From the NCBI GenBank assembly GCA_963851245.1, contig CAWKOH010000005.1, positions 310,001 to 374,000 of the forward strand: a stretch of 64,000 nucleotides of DNA, written 5' to 3'. Numbering within the stretch: position 1 is the first letter of the stretch; each line of letters starts with the position of its first letter. The DNA is from CAWKOH01 sp963851245 (GTDB taxonomy: Bacteria; Actinomycetota; Acidimicrobiia; Acidimicrobiales; Palsa-688). Shown in pieces: positions 54,095 to 62,273 of this stretch. A program made the position numbers and the translations under genes. The notes under the pieces were generated by a model. That model saw only the letters and a list, made by a program, of their open reading frames with translations. It ran no database searches and was not told where the DNA came from.

Positions 54095-55203
54095 TCAACA
54101 GCTCATCGAGGAGATCAGGACGCCGCTGAGCGCGTCGAACTCCTCGAGGCACCGGCCGCCACCGATTACCACAGACTGGAGGGGATTGTCCGGGATCTGC
54201 ACAGACATGCCCGTTTCGGCCGCCAAGCGGACGTCGAGCCCACTGAGGAGAGCGCCACCGCCGGTTAGGACCAGGCCCTGCACCATCATGTCGGCGGCCA
54301 GCTCGGGCGGCGTCTGGTCGAGAGTGGACCTGACCGCGTCGACCACGGCTGCGACCTGCTCTTCGATGGCCTCGCGGATCTCCTCGGTGCTCGTGACGAT
54401 GGTCTTGGGGAGCCCGGTGGTGAGGTCCCGACCGCGGATTTCGCCGTGCAGCTCCTCCTCAAGAGGGACGCGGAACCCAACGCCAGTTTGATCTGTTCCG
54501 CGGTGCTTTCGCCGACGGCCAGGCTGTATTCCTTCTTGACGAACTGGATGATGGCCTCATCCATCTTGTCGCCCCCGATGCGTACCGACGTGCTGGTGAC
54601 GATACCCCCCAACGAGATGACCGCCACCTCGGTGGTTCCACCACCGACGTCGACGACCATGTTCCCGGTCGGCTCGTGGACAGGTAATCCGACGCCGATG
54701 GCGGCGGCCACAGGCTCCTCGATGATGAAGACGGGCTTGCGGGCCCCGGTCGATTCTGCGGCGTCCTGCACGGCCCGCTGCTCTACTCCGGTGATCCCGG
54801 AGGGGACGCAGATGACCATCCGGGGCCTGACCAAACGCCGGGAGCCGGTTACCCGGCCCATGAAGTAAGCCAGCATCTTCGCGCACAGGTCGAAATCGGC
54901 TATCACTCCGTCTCGCAGGGGCCGGATGGCGCGAATGTGGCTGGGTGTGCGACCGATCATGCTCTTGGCTTCCGAGCCCACGGCCAATAGGCGGTTGTCT
55001 CTGGTATCGACGGCAACGACCGACGGCTCGTCGAGCAAGATGCCACTACCGCCCACATACACCAGGGTGTTGGCTGTTCCAAGATCCAAGGCCATGTCCC
55101 GGCTGAAGGCGCCGGCGATGCGGTTACCAGACACGAACTCGGCCTTCCACTGAGAGTTTCGGAGGTAAGCCTTGCCGGGGTCTAACCGCCCAGAGGCAGT
55201 CAT
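54095..55203 (-). pseudogene. mreB: MreB, one-base frameshift near the C-terminal third
   Basis: A rod-shape actin homologue, about 368 residues when repaired. It has MALDLGTANTLVYVGGSGIL, GRTPSHIRAIRPLRDGVIAD, VVDVGGGTTEVAVISLGG and, after the break, VLTGGGALLSGLD near the end. Reading stops making sense after LALGSA. Adding one T to the following TCC (minus strand, at about 54468) restores AFPLEEELHGE, the canonical G-S-A-F-P-L-E motif, and the rest then reads through to 54095. A single homopolymer base in an essential gene suggests sequencing error. The ATG at 55203 gives MTASGRLDPG; the frame extends upstream. It is followed by rsgA. Confidence 0.9.
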
Positions 55204-55382
55204 TCGCCTGTCCCTGACGCGCCAGGCTAGCGCGCAAACACCGTCGGGTGGCGCGGCAGCAGGAGGCGCCTCTCCGCGGACTGAATCCGACGCCAACCCC
55301 AAGCCCATGCCAAAAAGCCTTCGGCGAGCCAGGAGCCTCGGGGAGGCCGCAACTCGGCGACCATACAGGGTTCCGCCGTCGT

Positions 55383-55688
55383 CTACGGGCGTTCCTTCGG
55401 CCGCAGTGCCAACCAAGACCTGACCCGTTTCGCCGCTACATGGGGCGACTGCAACACCTCAGCCGATACCGCTGTGGTCCGCCCAACCGAAGCCGCGGTG
55501 GGGGCTGTGACTGAGGTCGGCTCCGCCGATGTGCGCTCCCAGACGACGTCCCAACCCGCGTTGTCCTGGCGGAACGCCTCAGTGTGGGTTGCACAGAGGC
55601 GGAGCGGACCAGGAAGATGATCGCGGACGATTGACGCAGCGGCCCATCTATGACAGTCGTTTACGCGGCACTCGTCTGTAGCAGTCAT
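55383..55688 (-). CDS. small Cys/His-containing protein
   Basis: A 101-residue protein starting MTATDECRVNDCHRWAAASI, with a further LCATHTEAFR. The C-x4-C-H and C-x-x-H spacing could bind zinc. A strong AAGGAGA site precedes the ATG. It lies 4 bases into the end of the frame-1 reading of the broken paralogue, an ATGA overlap. No known family is recognised. Confidence 0.55.
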   Translation of the reverse strand: MTATDECRVNDCHRWAAASIVRDHLPGPLRLCATHTEAFRQDNAGWDVVWERTSAEPTSVTAPTAASVGRTTAVSAEVLQSPHVAAKRVRSWLALRPKERP

Positions 55689-55730
55689 GGCGTTTCTCCT
55701 TCCTCCACGACGTCCGAGGCTGGCCAGGGT

Positions 55731-56029
55731 TTAGGACGGGGTTGAGATGCCTGGGTCTCCGCCTGGATGCTCCTCGATCGTGCCCCCAACGGCGTTAGGG
55801 TGGAGTCGCTCCATGACCGCCTCGATGGCCAGACGGACGTCGCTTGCTGGCGCATCGCCTCGAGGTCGGCCTGGAAAATCCCTTTGCTTATCGACTTCAC
55901 GGCCGCGACGCTCAGCCGACACTCGGCGCCTGACGTCCGGCTCGACGAGATAGTGTCTATTTCCGTTAGTGGGTCCTCACCGGCGAGGGCTGGGGTGGTC
56001 GGCGAGGTGGCTGAGGTTGGAGTTCCCAC
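55731..56029 (-). pseudogene. paralogue of the 50614-51195 protein, frameshifted
   Basis: Begins MGTPTSATSPTTPALAGEDP, like its paralogue, then IFQADLEAMRQQA; the match continues in another frame as SDVRLAIEAVMERLHPNAVG and IEEHPGGDPGISTP, then stops at 55731. The paralogue instead runs on for another 90 residues. So it is shortened and frameshifted near 55860. Unrepaired, the first frame would continue to 55685 with an unrelated tail. The GTG is centred in GTTCCC-GT-GGGAAC. Confidence 0.6.
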
Positions 56030-56100
56030 GGGAACCCCCGATCTTCTCCCGAGGAGCGGGAGCGCTGAGTCCTGGTAGGACTACAGTGACTCTAGTCCTC
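56022..56100 (-). promoter_or_regulatory. shared leader, copy 3: start codon inside GTTCCCGTGGGAAC
   Basis: Minus strand: GGACTAGAGTCACTGTAGTCC (inverted repeat GGACTA / TAGTCC), AGGACTCAGCGC, GGGAGAAGATCGGGGGTTCCC and then GTG. The order and spacing are the same as copy 1. Confidence 0.6.
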
Positions 56101-56198
56101 GAGCTGACGGACCTCGAACTGTCGGTATTTGTTGCCGGGCAAGACGGTCTACTGGGATAATGAGCAAATCGTGGTAGAGTGCCCAATAGCTCAAATGA

Positions 56199-56444
56199 GT
56201 GAATGCGCCCCTGCCATCCGGGGGACGATCGGGTGTTCTAATGGAAAGCCAGTTTGGCGGCGAGACGCCAGCTCTCGATCCTGAGGTGCCCGTGCCCGCA
56301 CGTCGATGTGGACGGTGCCGAACGGAATTCGATGGCGACCAGACGTTGTTTTCTCAGGCGGACTGGGCGTTGTGCCCGGCCTGCGCTCAAATCCTGCTGC
56401 CTCAGCGGCCGGGGGCCTCTGTTGCTCTAGGACCGATTGAGTGA
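56199..56444 (+). CDS. small zinc-ribbon protein
   Basis: An 81-residue protein with two C-x2-C pairs (RRCGRCRTEFDGD and WALCPACAQIL) spaced as a zinc ribbon. The start is a GTG at 56199 or the ATG at 56241 (MESQFGGETP); neither has a strong ribosome-binding site. It resembles the zinc-ribbon protein coupled to the receiver gene. Its function is unknown. Confidence 0.55.
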   Translation: MNAPLPSGGRSGVLMESQFGGETPALDPEVPVPARRCGRCRTEFDGDQTLFSQADWALCPACAQILLPQRPGASVALGPIE

Positions 56445-56748
56445 TTCGGTATAGAGGGAATTACGAGCGTTAGTCGAGCTCTGGTCGTCTCCGCGGGCGT
56501 AGGGGATTTGAAGGCGCCGGTTAGCTAATCACGGGCCGGAGATCGCAAAGAGGCTGTGTTCAGATTTCATGCAATTAGTCCAGCGACGAACGCGGCATTT
56601 GTGATCCGGGGGACGTAATTTCAGTGGGCCGCGGGTCGAACGGGCTTCACCTGGTTAAGTCCGTTCAGCTGTCGCCTCGATCAAGGTCAATGTGCGAACC
56701 ACCTGAATTGTGAACAGAACCTCGCCCCGGCACACCGCGCCTTTGAGG
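56445..56748. other. gap, no gene seen
   Basis: About 300 bases of lower-GC, stop-rich sequence on both strands. No hairpin with a T-run and no promoter I can assign. Confidence 0.4.
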
Positions 56749-56994
56749 TCAGGATGAGCGCACGGAGCGCATGAGTGCCTCCCGTCGAGCGTGGTCGGCC
56801 GCGTCATCGATGCTCCGCTCATTCCAAGCGTCGGCGGGGGGAGGGGGACCGGGATGCGCAGGGTCCGTCATCGGGTTCTGGCGGCGGGCCACAGGAGCGA
56901 GGCTCTTACAATCGGGCACCACTTCATCTTGGTCAAAATTGACGTATTGGCAACCCGGAGGGTCGCAGTAACAGTTGCGCCAATCTTGAAACAT
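56749..56994 (-). CDS. small Cys-rich hypothetical protein
   Basis: An 81-residue frame from the ATG at 56994, reading MFQDWRNCYCDPPGCQYVNF then EVVPDCKSLAPVARRQNP, with a Pro-rich and an acidic helical C-terminal end. Four Cys in a short span suggest a metal or disulphide cluster. It could be the C-terminal piece of a longer protein, since the frame is open upstream to 57063. No family known. Confidence 0.45.
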   Translation of the reverse strand: MFQDWRNCYCDPPGCQYVNFDQDEVVPDCKSLAPVARRQNPMTDPAHPGPPPPADAWNERSIDDAADHARREALMRSVRSS

Positions 56995-57059
56995 GAATGC
57001 CTTCCGGGACCGGGTTGTGAATTGAGGTCGAGACAGATCTCCATTCCCAAGGCAACTTA

Positions 57060-57200
57060 TCATCGATAAGCAACCGATAGGTGTAGTGCCCCGCGATCAT
57101 CGTCGCTCTGTAGGTCGAGCTCGAGAAGGTGTTGGCCGGGCCCCAGTGCCGGCGTGGCGATCGACCGGGGGGTCGCATGACTGCCAACCTCGGCCTCCAT
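57060..57200 (-). pseudogene. possible beta-sandwich tail fragment
   Basis: A 46-codon frame starting MEAEVGSHATPRSIATPALG and ending LLELDLQSDDDRGALHLSVA, a beta-strand-like pattern. It may be the C-terminal end of a decayed gene, perhaps of the neighbouring glycosidase group. Low confidence. Confidence 0.25.
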
Positions 57201-57322
57201 GACCTCCGTCGTCCCGGCGTCGCCTTAGTCCGCCACGAGGCGAGCATCCAGTAGCGCGGATCGGCACGTCGGGAGTGCCCACAAAGGCGCGTGTGCGTTG
57301 TTTGTGCGGTGACCCCAACCGT

Positions 57323-58198
57323 CTATGAGGCCATTGGCGCCGGACCGGTAAGGTTGACAGTGGCTAGGCGCAGGCTGCGGGCACCACCTGGATAGCCGAT
57401 TTGTCCTGGCGTCCATCCGTGGTAGGCCATCCGGAGTTGACCGGTTGAGTCGGTGAACCACTCCTGCCCGCCGGGTCCGGCCACCTCGGCGTCGGATGCG
57501 AACCAGGCTTTCGCAGTGGTGATCTTGGTGTAGGGGCCGCCCACGGCTGGGGCGGTGGCGTAACCGATCGAGTAATGGTTGGTGTTCCACCAGTTCGCCG
57601 AGTAGAACAGAAAATAGGTGTTGCCAGCCAGGACGATAGAGGGGGCCTCGATGAGCGGGTTTTCCCACCAAGCGCCGTAGCGAAGGAGCTGGGTTGGGGC
57701 GCCCGTTAGGCTGGTGCCGTCTGCGCCGATCGGCTGGAGCCAGATGCTCGACGGCTGGTTGATGGCGTTGGAATCGGCTTTCCAGACCAAGTGGGCCCTG
57801 CCGTCGGCGTCGACGAATGGGCTTGGATCAATCGACCCGCCCAGGGCAAGCTGGTACACGAGCGGCCCGCTGCTGGTATCGGTGAAGGGGCCGCCCGGGC
57901 GGGCCGAGGTAGCCACCGAGATGGCCTGCCGGCCGGCTTTGGGTTCCCGGCAGGTGTAGAACAAGACGTAGGCCCCGTTCCGTGGCAGGACGCATGGCGC
58001 CCACGTATTGCCTTCTTGGGCCCAGGCTGCCAGCGTTGGCAGGGCGTCGGGGGCGCCACGCCAGGTCAGCAGGTCTGGCGAGGTCAACACCTGCACATTC
58101 GAGCCGCCACCGTTGGTGGCGTAGGCGTAGAAGCCGCCGCCGGTGTTCAATATGAACGGGTCAGGAAAGTCGCGAGGATCGACCGGAGGGTGGCTCAT
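57323..58198 (-). CDS. glycoside hydrolase family 43 protein
   Basis: A 291-residue five-bladed beta-propeller enzyme of GH43 (xylosidase/arabinofuranosidase type). The first catalytic Asp is in DPRDFPDPFIL, the second in GGSIDPSPFVDADGRAHLVW, and the Glu in NPLIEAPSIVLAGNTYFLFY. There is no signal peptide, so it may act on imported oligosaccharides or be exported another way. It stands alone. With the GH12-like protein at 19402 it suggests use of plant cell-wall sugars. Confidence 0.92.
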   Translation of the reverse strand: MSHPPVDPRDFPDPFILNTGGGFYAYATNGGGSNVQVLTSPDLLTWRGAPDALPTLAAWAQEGNTWAPCVLPRNGAYVLFYTCREPKAGRQAISVATSARPGGPFTDTSSGPLVYQLALGGSIDPSPFVDADGRAHLVWKADSNAINQPSSIWLQPIGADGTSLTGAPTQLLRYGAWWENPLIEAPSIVLAGNTYFLFYSANWWNTNHYSIGYATAPAVGGPYTKITTAKAWFASDAEVAGPGGQEWFTDSTGQLRMAYHGWTPGQIGYPGGARSLRLATVNLTGPAPMAS

Positions 58199-58466
58199 CC
58201 CACCAGGCTCTCACCTCAGGGGGGGCCTGGCTGGGTCCGGAGAACCCATCACATTCCCCGCCCAACGACCCAGAAGCGTGTAGTCGGAAGGCCCGTTTGT
58301 AAGAAATAGCCAGGCGCCGACGATGGTCGCTGCAGAATTCGGGCTCGGTAATCCAAAGAGGCGTGCAGTCCACGAGATGCAGGTCGGCACCTAGGGCGTG
58401 CCCCACCTACCCGGGGAACTGGGCATTGTCCGGCTGCCCGACCGCCGCCGTAAGGTCGTTGAGGGG

Positions 58467-58817
58467 ATGACGAAGTCCATCGGTGACCCGGGCGCCTATG
58501 CCAGCGCGGTGCGCGATTGGGTGGCGAAGGGGAAGCGGAGCCGATACGTACTGACTTCGGCGGAGGTCGTCAAGCGGTCGCGTGCCCGTCCGGTCGAGCA
58601 CGCGGAGGCGACAGCCCACTTCGAGCTGGCCCTGTACCTCTACCGCAACGGGTCGCCGGAGAGGGCCGGCCCCCACTTTCGGCAGGCTCACAGCCTCGAT
58701 CCGACTAACTGGACCTACGTTCGCGACATCGCAGCAGCGCGGCACTCGGCCCCGAGGCGGCTCTCAGCCCCGAGGCGGCTCTCAGCCGCTCTCGTCGGGG
58801 TAGGCATCCTGCACTGA
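58467..58817 (+). CDS. C-terminal helical piece resembling a thioredoxin-fold/TPR protein
   Basis: From the ATG at 58467, 116 residues: DPGAYASAVRDWVAKGKRSR, then HAEATAHFELALYLYRNGSP and a TPR-like PHFRQAHSLDPTNWTYVRDI. The same order is found at the C-terminus of some actinobacterial peroxiredoxin-like proteins of about 250-300 residues, but the redox domain is absent here. Either it is a truncated gene or a small stand-alone helical protein. The C-terminal end carries an 18-base tandem repeat. Confidence 0.5.
   Translation: MTKSIGDPGAYASAVRDWVAKGKRSRYVLTSAEVVKRSRARPVEHAEATAHFELALYLYRNGSPERAGPHFRQAHSLDPTNWTYVRDIAAARHSAPRRLSAPRRLSAALVGVGILH
58750..58785 (+). repeat. 18-base tandem repeat, two perfect copies
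   Basis: The unit CCCCGAGGCGGCTCTCAG occurs twice head to tail near the end of the preceding frame and encodes APRRLS twice. It is a multiple of three, so it preserves the frame. Confidence 0.85.
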
Positions 58818-58943
58818 GCCTGGCGTGAACGCTCGGACCTGCCGATCCATCAGCCGTTCGGGCATCTCCCGACCATGTCCATCTCCGGCGCAGCGCCGCT
58901 CGTTTCGAGAAGGTATCGACGCCTTTTGGATGCATTGGTGCCG

Positions 58944-59300
58944 CTAGGCGACCGAACGCTCCAACTGGCGGTATCTCTCCAAGAACAGATCGACGACCTC
59001 TGCTGGCAGACGACCGCGTTCATTGAGTTCTATGCCCTGGCGATGCGCCCAAGCTCGAACGACTGAGGGGCGCGCCAGGTAGCGGTCGACGACGTCAGCT
59101 GGAATCCGGCCGCGGTCGCTTACGGCTATGCCCTGCTTGGTGGCCCATTGCCTAACGATTGGTGCCTGCGCTAGGTAGAGCTCGATTACCGGCTCGGGGA
59201 TTCGGCCTCGGTCACCGACGGGCAGTCCCCGCTCTTGGGCCCATGTGCGCACCTCGGCGGAACTCCATCCGTTAGCGGTGCTGGGAAGCTTGTTTTTCAT
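58944..59300 (-). CDS. protein of three tandem Lsr2-type DNA-binding repeats
   Basis: A 118-residue protein from the ATG at 59300 (MKNKLPSTANGWSSAEVRTW). It consists of three copies of the Lsr2 C-terminal DNA-binding unit: WAQERGLPVGDRGRIPEPVI, WATKQGIAVSDRGRIPADVV and WAHRQGIELNERGRLPAEVV. Each copy has the R-G-R loop that inserts into the AT-rich minor groove. The Lsr2 N-terminal dimerisation domain is absent. Three linked units could bind long AT-rich sites without oligomerisation. It may be a xenogeneic silencer or an antagonist of Lsr2. I know of no described protein with exactly this build, but cannot search. Confidence 0.85.
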   Translation of the reverse strand: MKNKLPSTANGWSSAEVRTWAQERGLPVGDRGRIPEPVIELYLAQAPIVRQWATKQGIAVSDRGRIPADVVDRYLARPSVVRAWAHRQGIELNERGRLPAEVVDLFLERYRQLERSVA

Positions 59301-59546
59301 TTCACATGAAGGATACCGGAACTCGACGCTGGTCTGGAAGTAGGCAGGTTTCGCAGGCCGATTCCATGCGGCAGTCGGGCTCGAGGCGCAGGTGCCCTTA
59401 GAGAACACGATCGGCCGGGGGTGTGGAGTGTCGGCGAAGCCCTGGACCTCCTGGCGGACACCCAGCCGCGACCGGGTCGGTCCAGCCCGAGAAAACGCCC
59501 GCAGAGGGTCGTGGCCGCTCTCGTGTCACGCGGTGGTAACCTGAGG
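59301..59546. other. spacer upstream of the Lsr2-repeat gene
   Basis: Contains the promoter of the minus-strand Lsr2-repeat gene and leads into the plus-strand leader element. No gene is supported. Confidence 0.35.
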
Positions 59547-59637
59547 TTTGACACGGACGCGTACCCCCACCGTGTGGGATCCTGCCCTCGATACCGGCAC
59601 CCTCCCGGGAGCGTTGCTCCAGACCCTGGTAGCGCAG
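59547..59637 (+). promoter_or_regulatory. conserved promoter/leader element, copy 2 (slipin operon)
   Basis: TTTGACACGG, CACCGTGTGGGATCC, GGCACCCTCC, the GGAGC-GTT-GCTCC hairpin and GGTAGCGCA, in the same order and nearly the same spacing as 46369-46456. Here it precedes a short frame at 59673 and the slipin remnant. Confidence 0.6.
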
Positions 59638-59672
59638 CAAGCAAGTGCGTTTACCGACTAGGGGAGTACCGA

Positions 59673-59813
59673 ATGGCTCTCGGAGTATCCACCCCATCGG
59701 CGGGTATCGTCCGCCTCGTTTACGTCAGTCATCGGCCGCTGTACAGGACCGCCGCCCTGATCTTCCGGTCGGCCTACGGGCCGCCCGCCCCAATGGTGCG
59801 CGTGGGGCCGTGA
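59673..59813 (+). CDS. short peptide or gene fragment
   Basis: A 46-codon frame, MALGVSTPSAGIVRLVYVSH..., with AGGGGAG 6 bases before the ATG. RLVYVS recalls the first strand of BLUF light-sensor domains, but the rest does not. Its TGA overlaps the GTG of the slipin remnant (GTGA), so it was or is the first gene of that operon. Confidence 0.4.
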   Translation: MALGVSTPSAGIVRLVYVSHRPLYRTAALIFRSAYGPPAPMVRVGP

Positions 59814-60271
59814 CAGTCGTTCGCGCTGTTGTGGTTGTCGCCGTGGTTGCTTTGCTCGGCATGGCATCGGGAGCGAAGATCGTCAACCAGTTCGACCAGA
59901 ACGTGCCGTTCCGATTGGGCGGGGTGCGGACCTCACGCCGGCGCGGGCTGCGGTTGACTATCCCCTTCGTCAACAACCTCTCCCGAGTCTGGCCGCGGAT
60001 CGTGAGTGTGCCGATCCAGTCCAGGGCAACATCGTGTGCGACACCTTGGGCGTGGACGCCTCAGTGGTCGGGTCATTTCCGGATGGTCGACGCCATGAGC
60101 GCGGTCGTTACCACCGAGAATCGATGCTGCTATCGACCGGATCGCTCAGACCAGGCTCACAAAGGTGGTTGGTCAACACGCTCTCGACAAACGCTGTCCG
60201 AGACCGCCGGCGTCGACCTCGATGTCAGCGAGATCCTCGATCGTAACCCCCAACGCGGAGTATCGAAGTGA
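59810..60271 (+). pseudogene. decayed slipin (SPFH/band 7) gene
   Basis: Starts like the intact slipin further on, with a transmembrane start (VTVVRAVVVVAVVALLG) and VNQFDQNVPFRLGGVRTSRR, then shifts frame. Pieces of the SPFH domain appear in different frames: NIVCDTLGVDASVV, FRMVDAMSAVVTTEN, IDRIAQ, KVVGQHALDK, ETAGVDLDVSEILD. Several frameshifts and missing segments show real decay. It is a broken paralogue of the gene at 60973. Confidence 0.75.
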
Positions 60272-60382
60272 ACCCGGTCGAACTGTGATCGAGACCGGTG
60301 ACAGCTTCGACCGGCGTGCCCGGGTCGAAACCGCGGGCAGGGGCCAGCCCGGGGGGTCCTCCCCCCGGACAGTGGTGACCGA

Positions 60383-60976
60383 GTGTCCATTGCTCGAGCC
60401 AAGTGGGTGGGCCGCCTGGTGCTGACGATCGCGGTGCTGGCAACCGCGGGGGGCGTAGCGTTGGCGGTGGCAGCGGTCGCCGATCCGGTCACGGTGCGCT
60501 GGGGGACAGGGGCGATCCTTCTGGTGTTGCTGGCCGCCACCTTGCTTTTTTGTGCCCATGCCGGCGGTCACGCCTGGTTCGTGGCCCTGCCCGCCTTCGC
60601 GCTGGCGGCGCTGTGGGCGTTCACCGCGTCGGCCCGGTCGCCGGTGGCCGGTTGGTGGCTGGTGACACTCAGCGCCGTCGCTTGTGCGGGTGCGGTGGTC
60701 ATCGCCGGTACCGCCTTGCGCCAACGGTTTCGGCCGTCCTCGGTGGTCCGCACGCCAGTGCGGGGTGCTAGCGGAGTGGCAGTGACCGCGTTGTCGCCGG
60801 TGGGGGTCGTGCAGGTAGGGGGCGAGACGTGGAGCGCCGAGTCCGTAAGCGGGACACTACCTGCCGGTGTCCCGGTGCACGTGCTGAGCGTCCGGGGTGT
60901 CCGCCTCGAGGTGTGGTCCGAGGTGGGCACCGTACCGGGAGCCAGTGCGATCGATATCAAGGAGGATCAGCCGTGA
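60383..60976 (+). CDS. NfeD-like membrane protein
   Basis: A 197-residue protein with about four hydrophobic helices in the first 115 residues and a C-terminal OB-like domain: GVAVTALSPVGVVQVGGETW, then LPAGVPVHVLSVRGVRLEV. NfeD proteins are the usual partners of stomatin/slipin proteins in membrane microdomains. The GTG at 60383 is the likely start. The stop overlaps the GTG of the slipin gene (GTGA), confirming the pair. Confidence 0.88.
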   Translation: MSIARAKWVGRLVLTIAVLATAGGVALAVAAVADPVTVRWGTGAILLVLLAATLLFCAHAGGHAWFVALPAFALAALWAFTASARSPVAGWWLVTLSAVACAGAVVIAGTALRQRFRPSSVVRTPVRGASGVAVTALSPVGVVQVGGETWSAESVSGTLPAGVPVHVLSVRGVRLEVWSEVGTVPGASAIDIKEDQP

Positions 60977-61887
60977 TCGTCGTCATCATCGCCGTCGCCG
61001 TCATCGTCGTGGCCCTACTGGCCGGGCTGGCGGCTGGGGTCAACATAGTAAGGGAGTACCAGCGGGTGGTCCTGTTCCGACTGGGCCGGTCGGCGGGTTC
61101 CCGCGGGCCAGGTCTGGTATTGATCAACCCCCTCACCGACCGGGTCACCCGGGTCGACCTGCGCGAGCAGTTCCTGGAGATACCCCACCAGGTGGCCATA
61201 ACCAAGGACAACGCCTCGATCGCCATCGACTTCATCATCTTTTTTAAGGTGTTCGACCCCGTCATGGGCGTGCTGGCGGTAAGGGACTTCCGCAACGCCG
61301 CCCTCAACGTGGCGGCCACCACCTTACGTTCGGTGGTGGGCGACATGAGCCTGGACGAGGTGCTGTCCAAGCGGGAGGACATGAACAGCACTCTGCGCCA
61401 CAAGTTGGACGACGTGACCGAGCGCTGGGGTGTCAAGGTGACCAACGTGGAGGTGCGGGAGATCAACCCGCCCCCGGCCGTGCTCGATGCCATGACCCGT
61501 CAGATGTCGGCGGAGCGGACCCGGCGGGCGGTGGTCACCGAGGCGGACGGCACCAAGCAGGCCGCCATCACTGTGGCCGAGGGTCAGAAGCAGTCGGCCA
61601 TCCTGTCCGCCGAAGGGGAGCGCCAGGCCGCCATCCTGCAGGCCGAAGGGTACGCCCTGGCCCTCAAGCAGATCTACATGGCGGCCCGCGGTCTCGACGC
61701 CAACACCATGACCCTCCAGTACTTCGACACGCTCAAAGAGCTGGGCGCCTCGCCGTCCACGAAATTCGTGGTGCCGATGGAACTATCCGGGCTACTCGGC
61801 GGAATGACCGCCTCACTGGCCCAGTCGCTGCCCCACCCCACCAGCACGAGCAGTACCCAACCAGTCGGTCATAACGGGCCGGCCTGA
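60973..61887 (+). CDS. slipin (SPFH/band 7 family protein)
   Basis: A 304-residue membrane-anchored scaffold protein. It has an N-terminal helix (VVIIAVAVIVVALLAGLAAG), the SPFH domain from REYQRVVLFRLGRS, and a conserved AALNVAATTLRSVVGDMSLD. An Ala/Glu-rich coiled coil with repeated AEGERQAAILQAEG follows. The start overlaps the stop of the nfeD-like gene. It probably oligomerises on the inner face of the membrane. A broken paralogue lies upstream. Confidence 0.95.
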   Translation: MIVVIIAVAVIVVALLAGLAAGVNIVREYQRVVLFRLGRSAGSRGPGLVLINPLTDRVTRVDLREQFLEIPHQVAITKDNASIAIDFIIFFKVFDPVMGVLAVRDFRNAALNVAATTLRSVVGDMSLDEVLSKREDMNSTLRHKLDDVTERWGVKVTNVEVREINPPPAVLDAMTRQMSAERTRRAVVTEADGTKQAAITVAEGQKQSAILSAEGERQAAILQAEGYALALKQIYMAARGLDANTMTLQYFDTLKELGASPSTKFVVPMELSGLLGGMTASLAQSLPHPTSTSSTQPVGHNGPA

Positions 61888-62273
61888 CGGGGAGGGCGGG
61901 TCCTTTCCCCGACGGCGATTTCGCGGGCACCACGCGTAAGGCCCATTCGGATACGGCGCCTTTCGAGACTTGGCGTTGATCACCCAGCCCGGAGCGGTGT
62001 GGTGGGACAGCGATGCCCTGTATCGACTCATACGACCGGCAGTGTCGGGCGAAGTCGACGCTGCCAGCGACGCGGTGGGCTATGGGATGGTGGCTGGACT
62101 CCAGCGCTACGGGTATCGGGCGATACCTAACCCCTGCGACCCCTTCGAGGGCTTCGAACGTGGAGTTGAAGACCCCTTCAGATCCGATCGTCGATTGTGA
62201 GATGTGCGTGCGGACATCTGCGCTTACTGTCCTGAGCGCTCATGTCTCGGGGGTCGACATCAGTCGGACGGGT
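61888..62273. other. gap with an unassigned open frame
   Basis: On the plus strand a TTG-start frame at 61970 reads ALITQPGAVWWDSDALYRLI then VGYGMVAGLQRYGYRAIPNP. It looks protein-like but lacks a ribosome-binding site and any family. I do not call it a gene. Confidence 0.3.

Noticed and set aside
60289..60370. GC-rich hairpins before the nfeD-like gene as a c-di-GMP-type riboswitch
   Set aside because: The conserved core sequences of that riboswitch class are absent.
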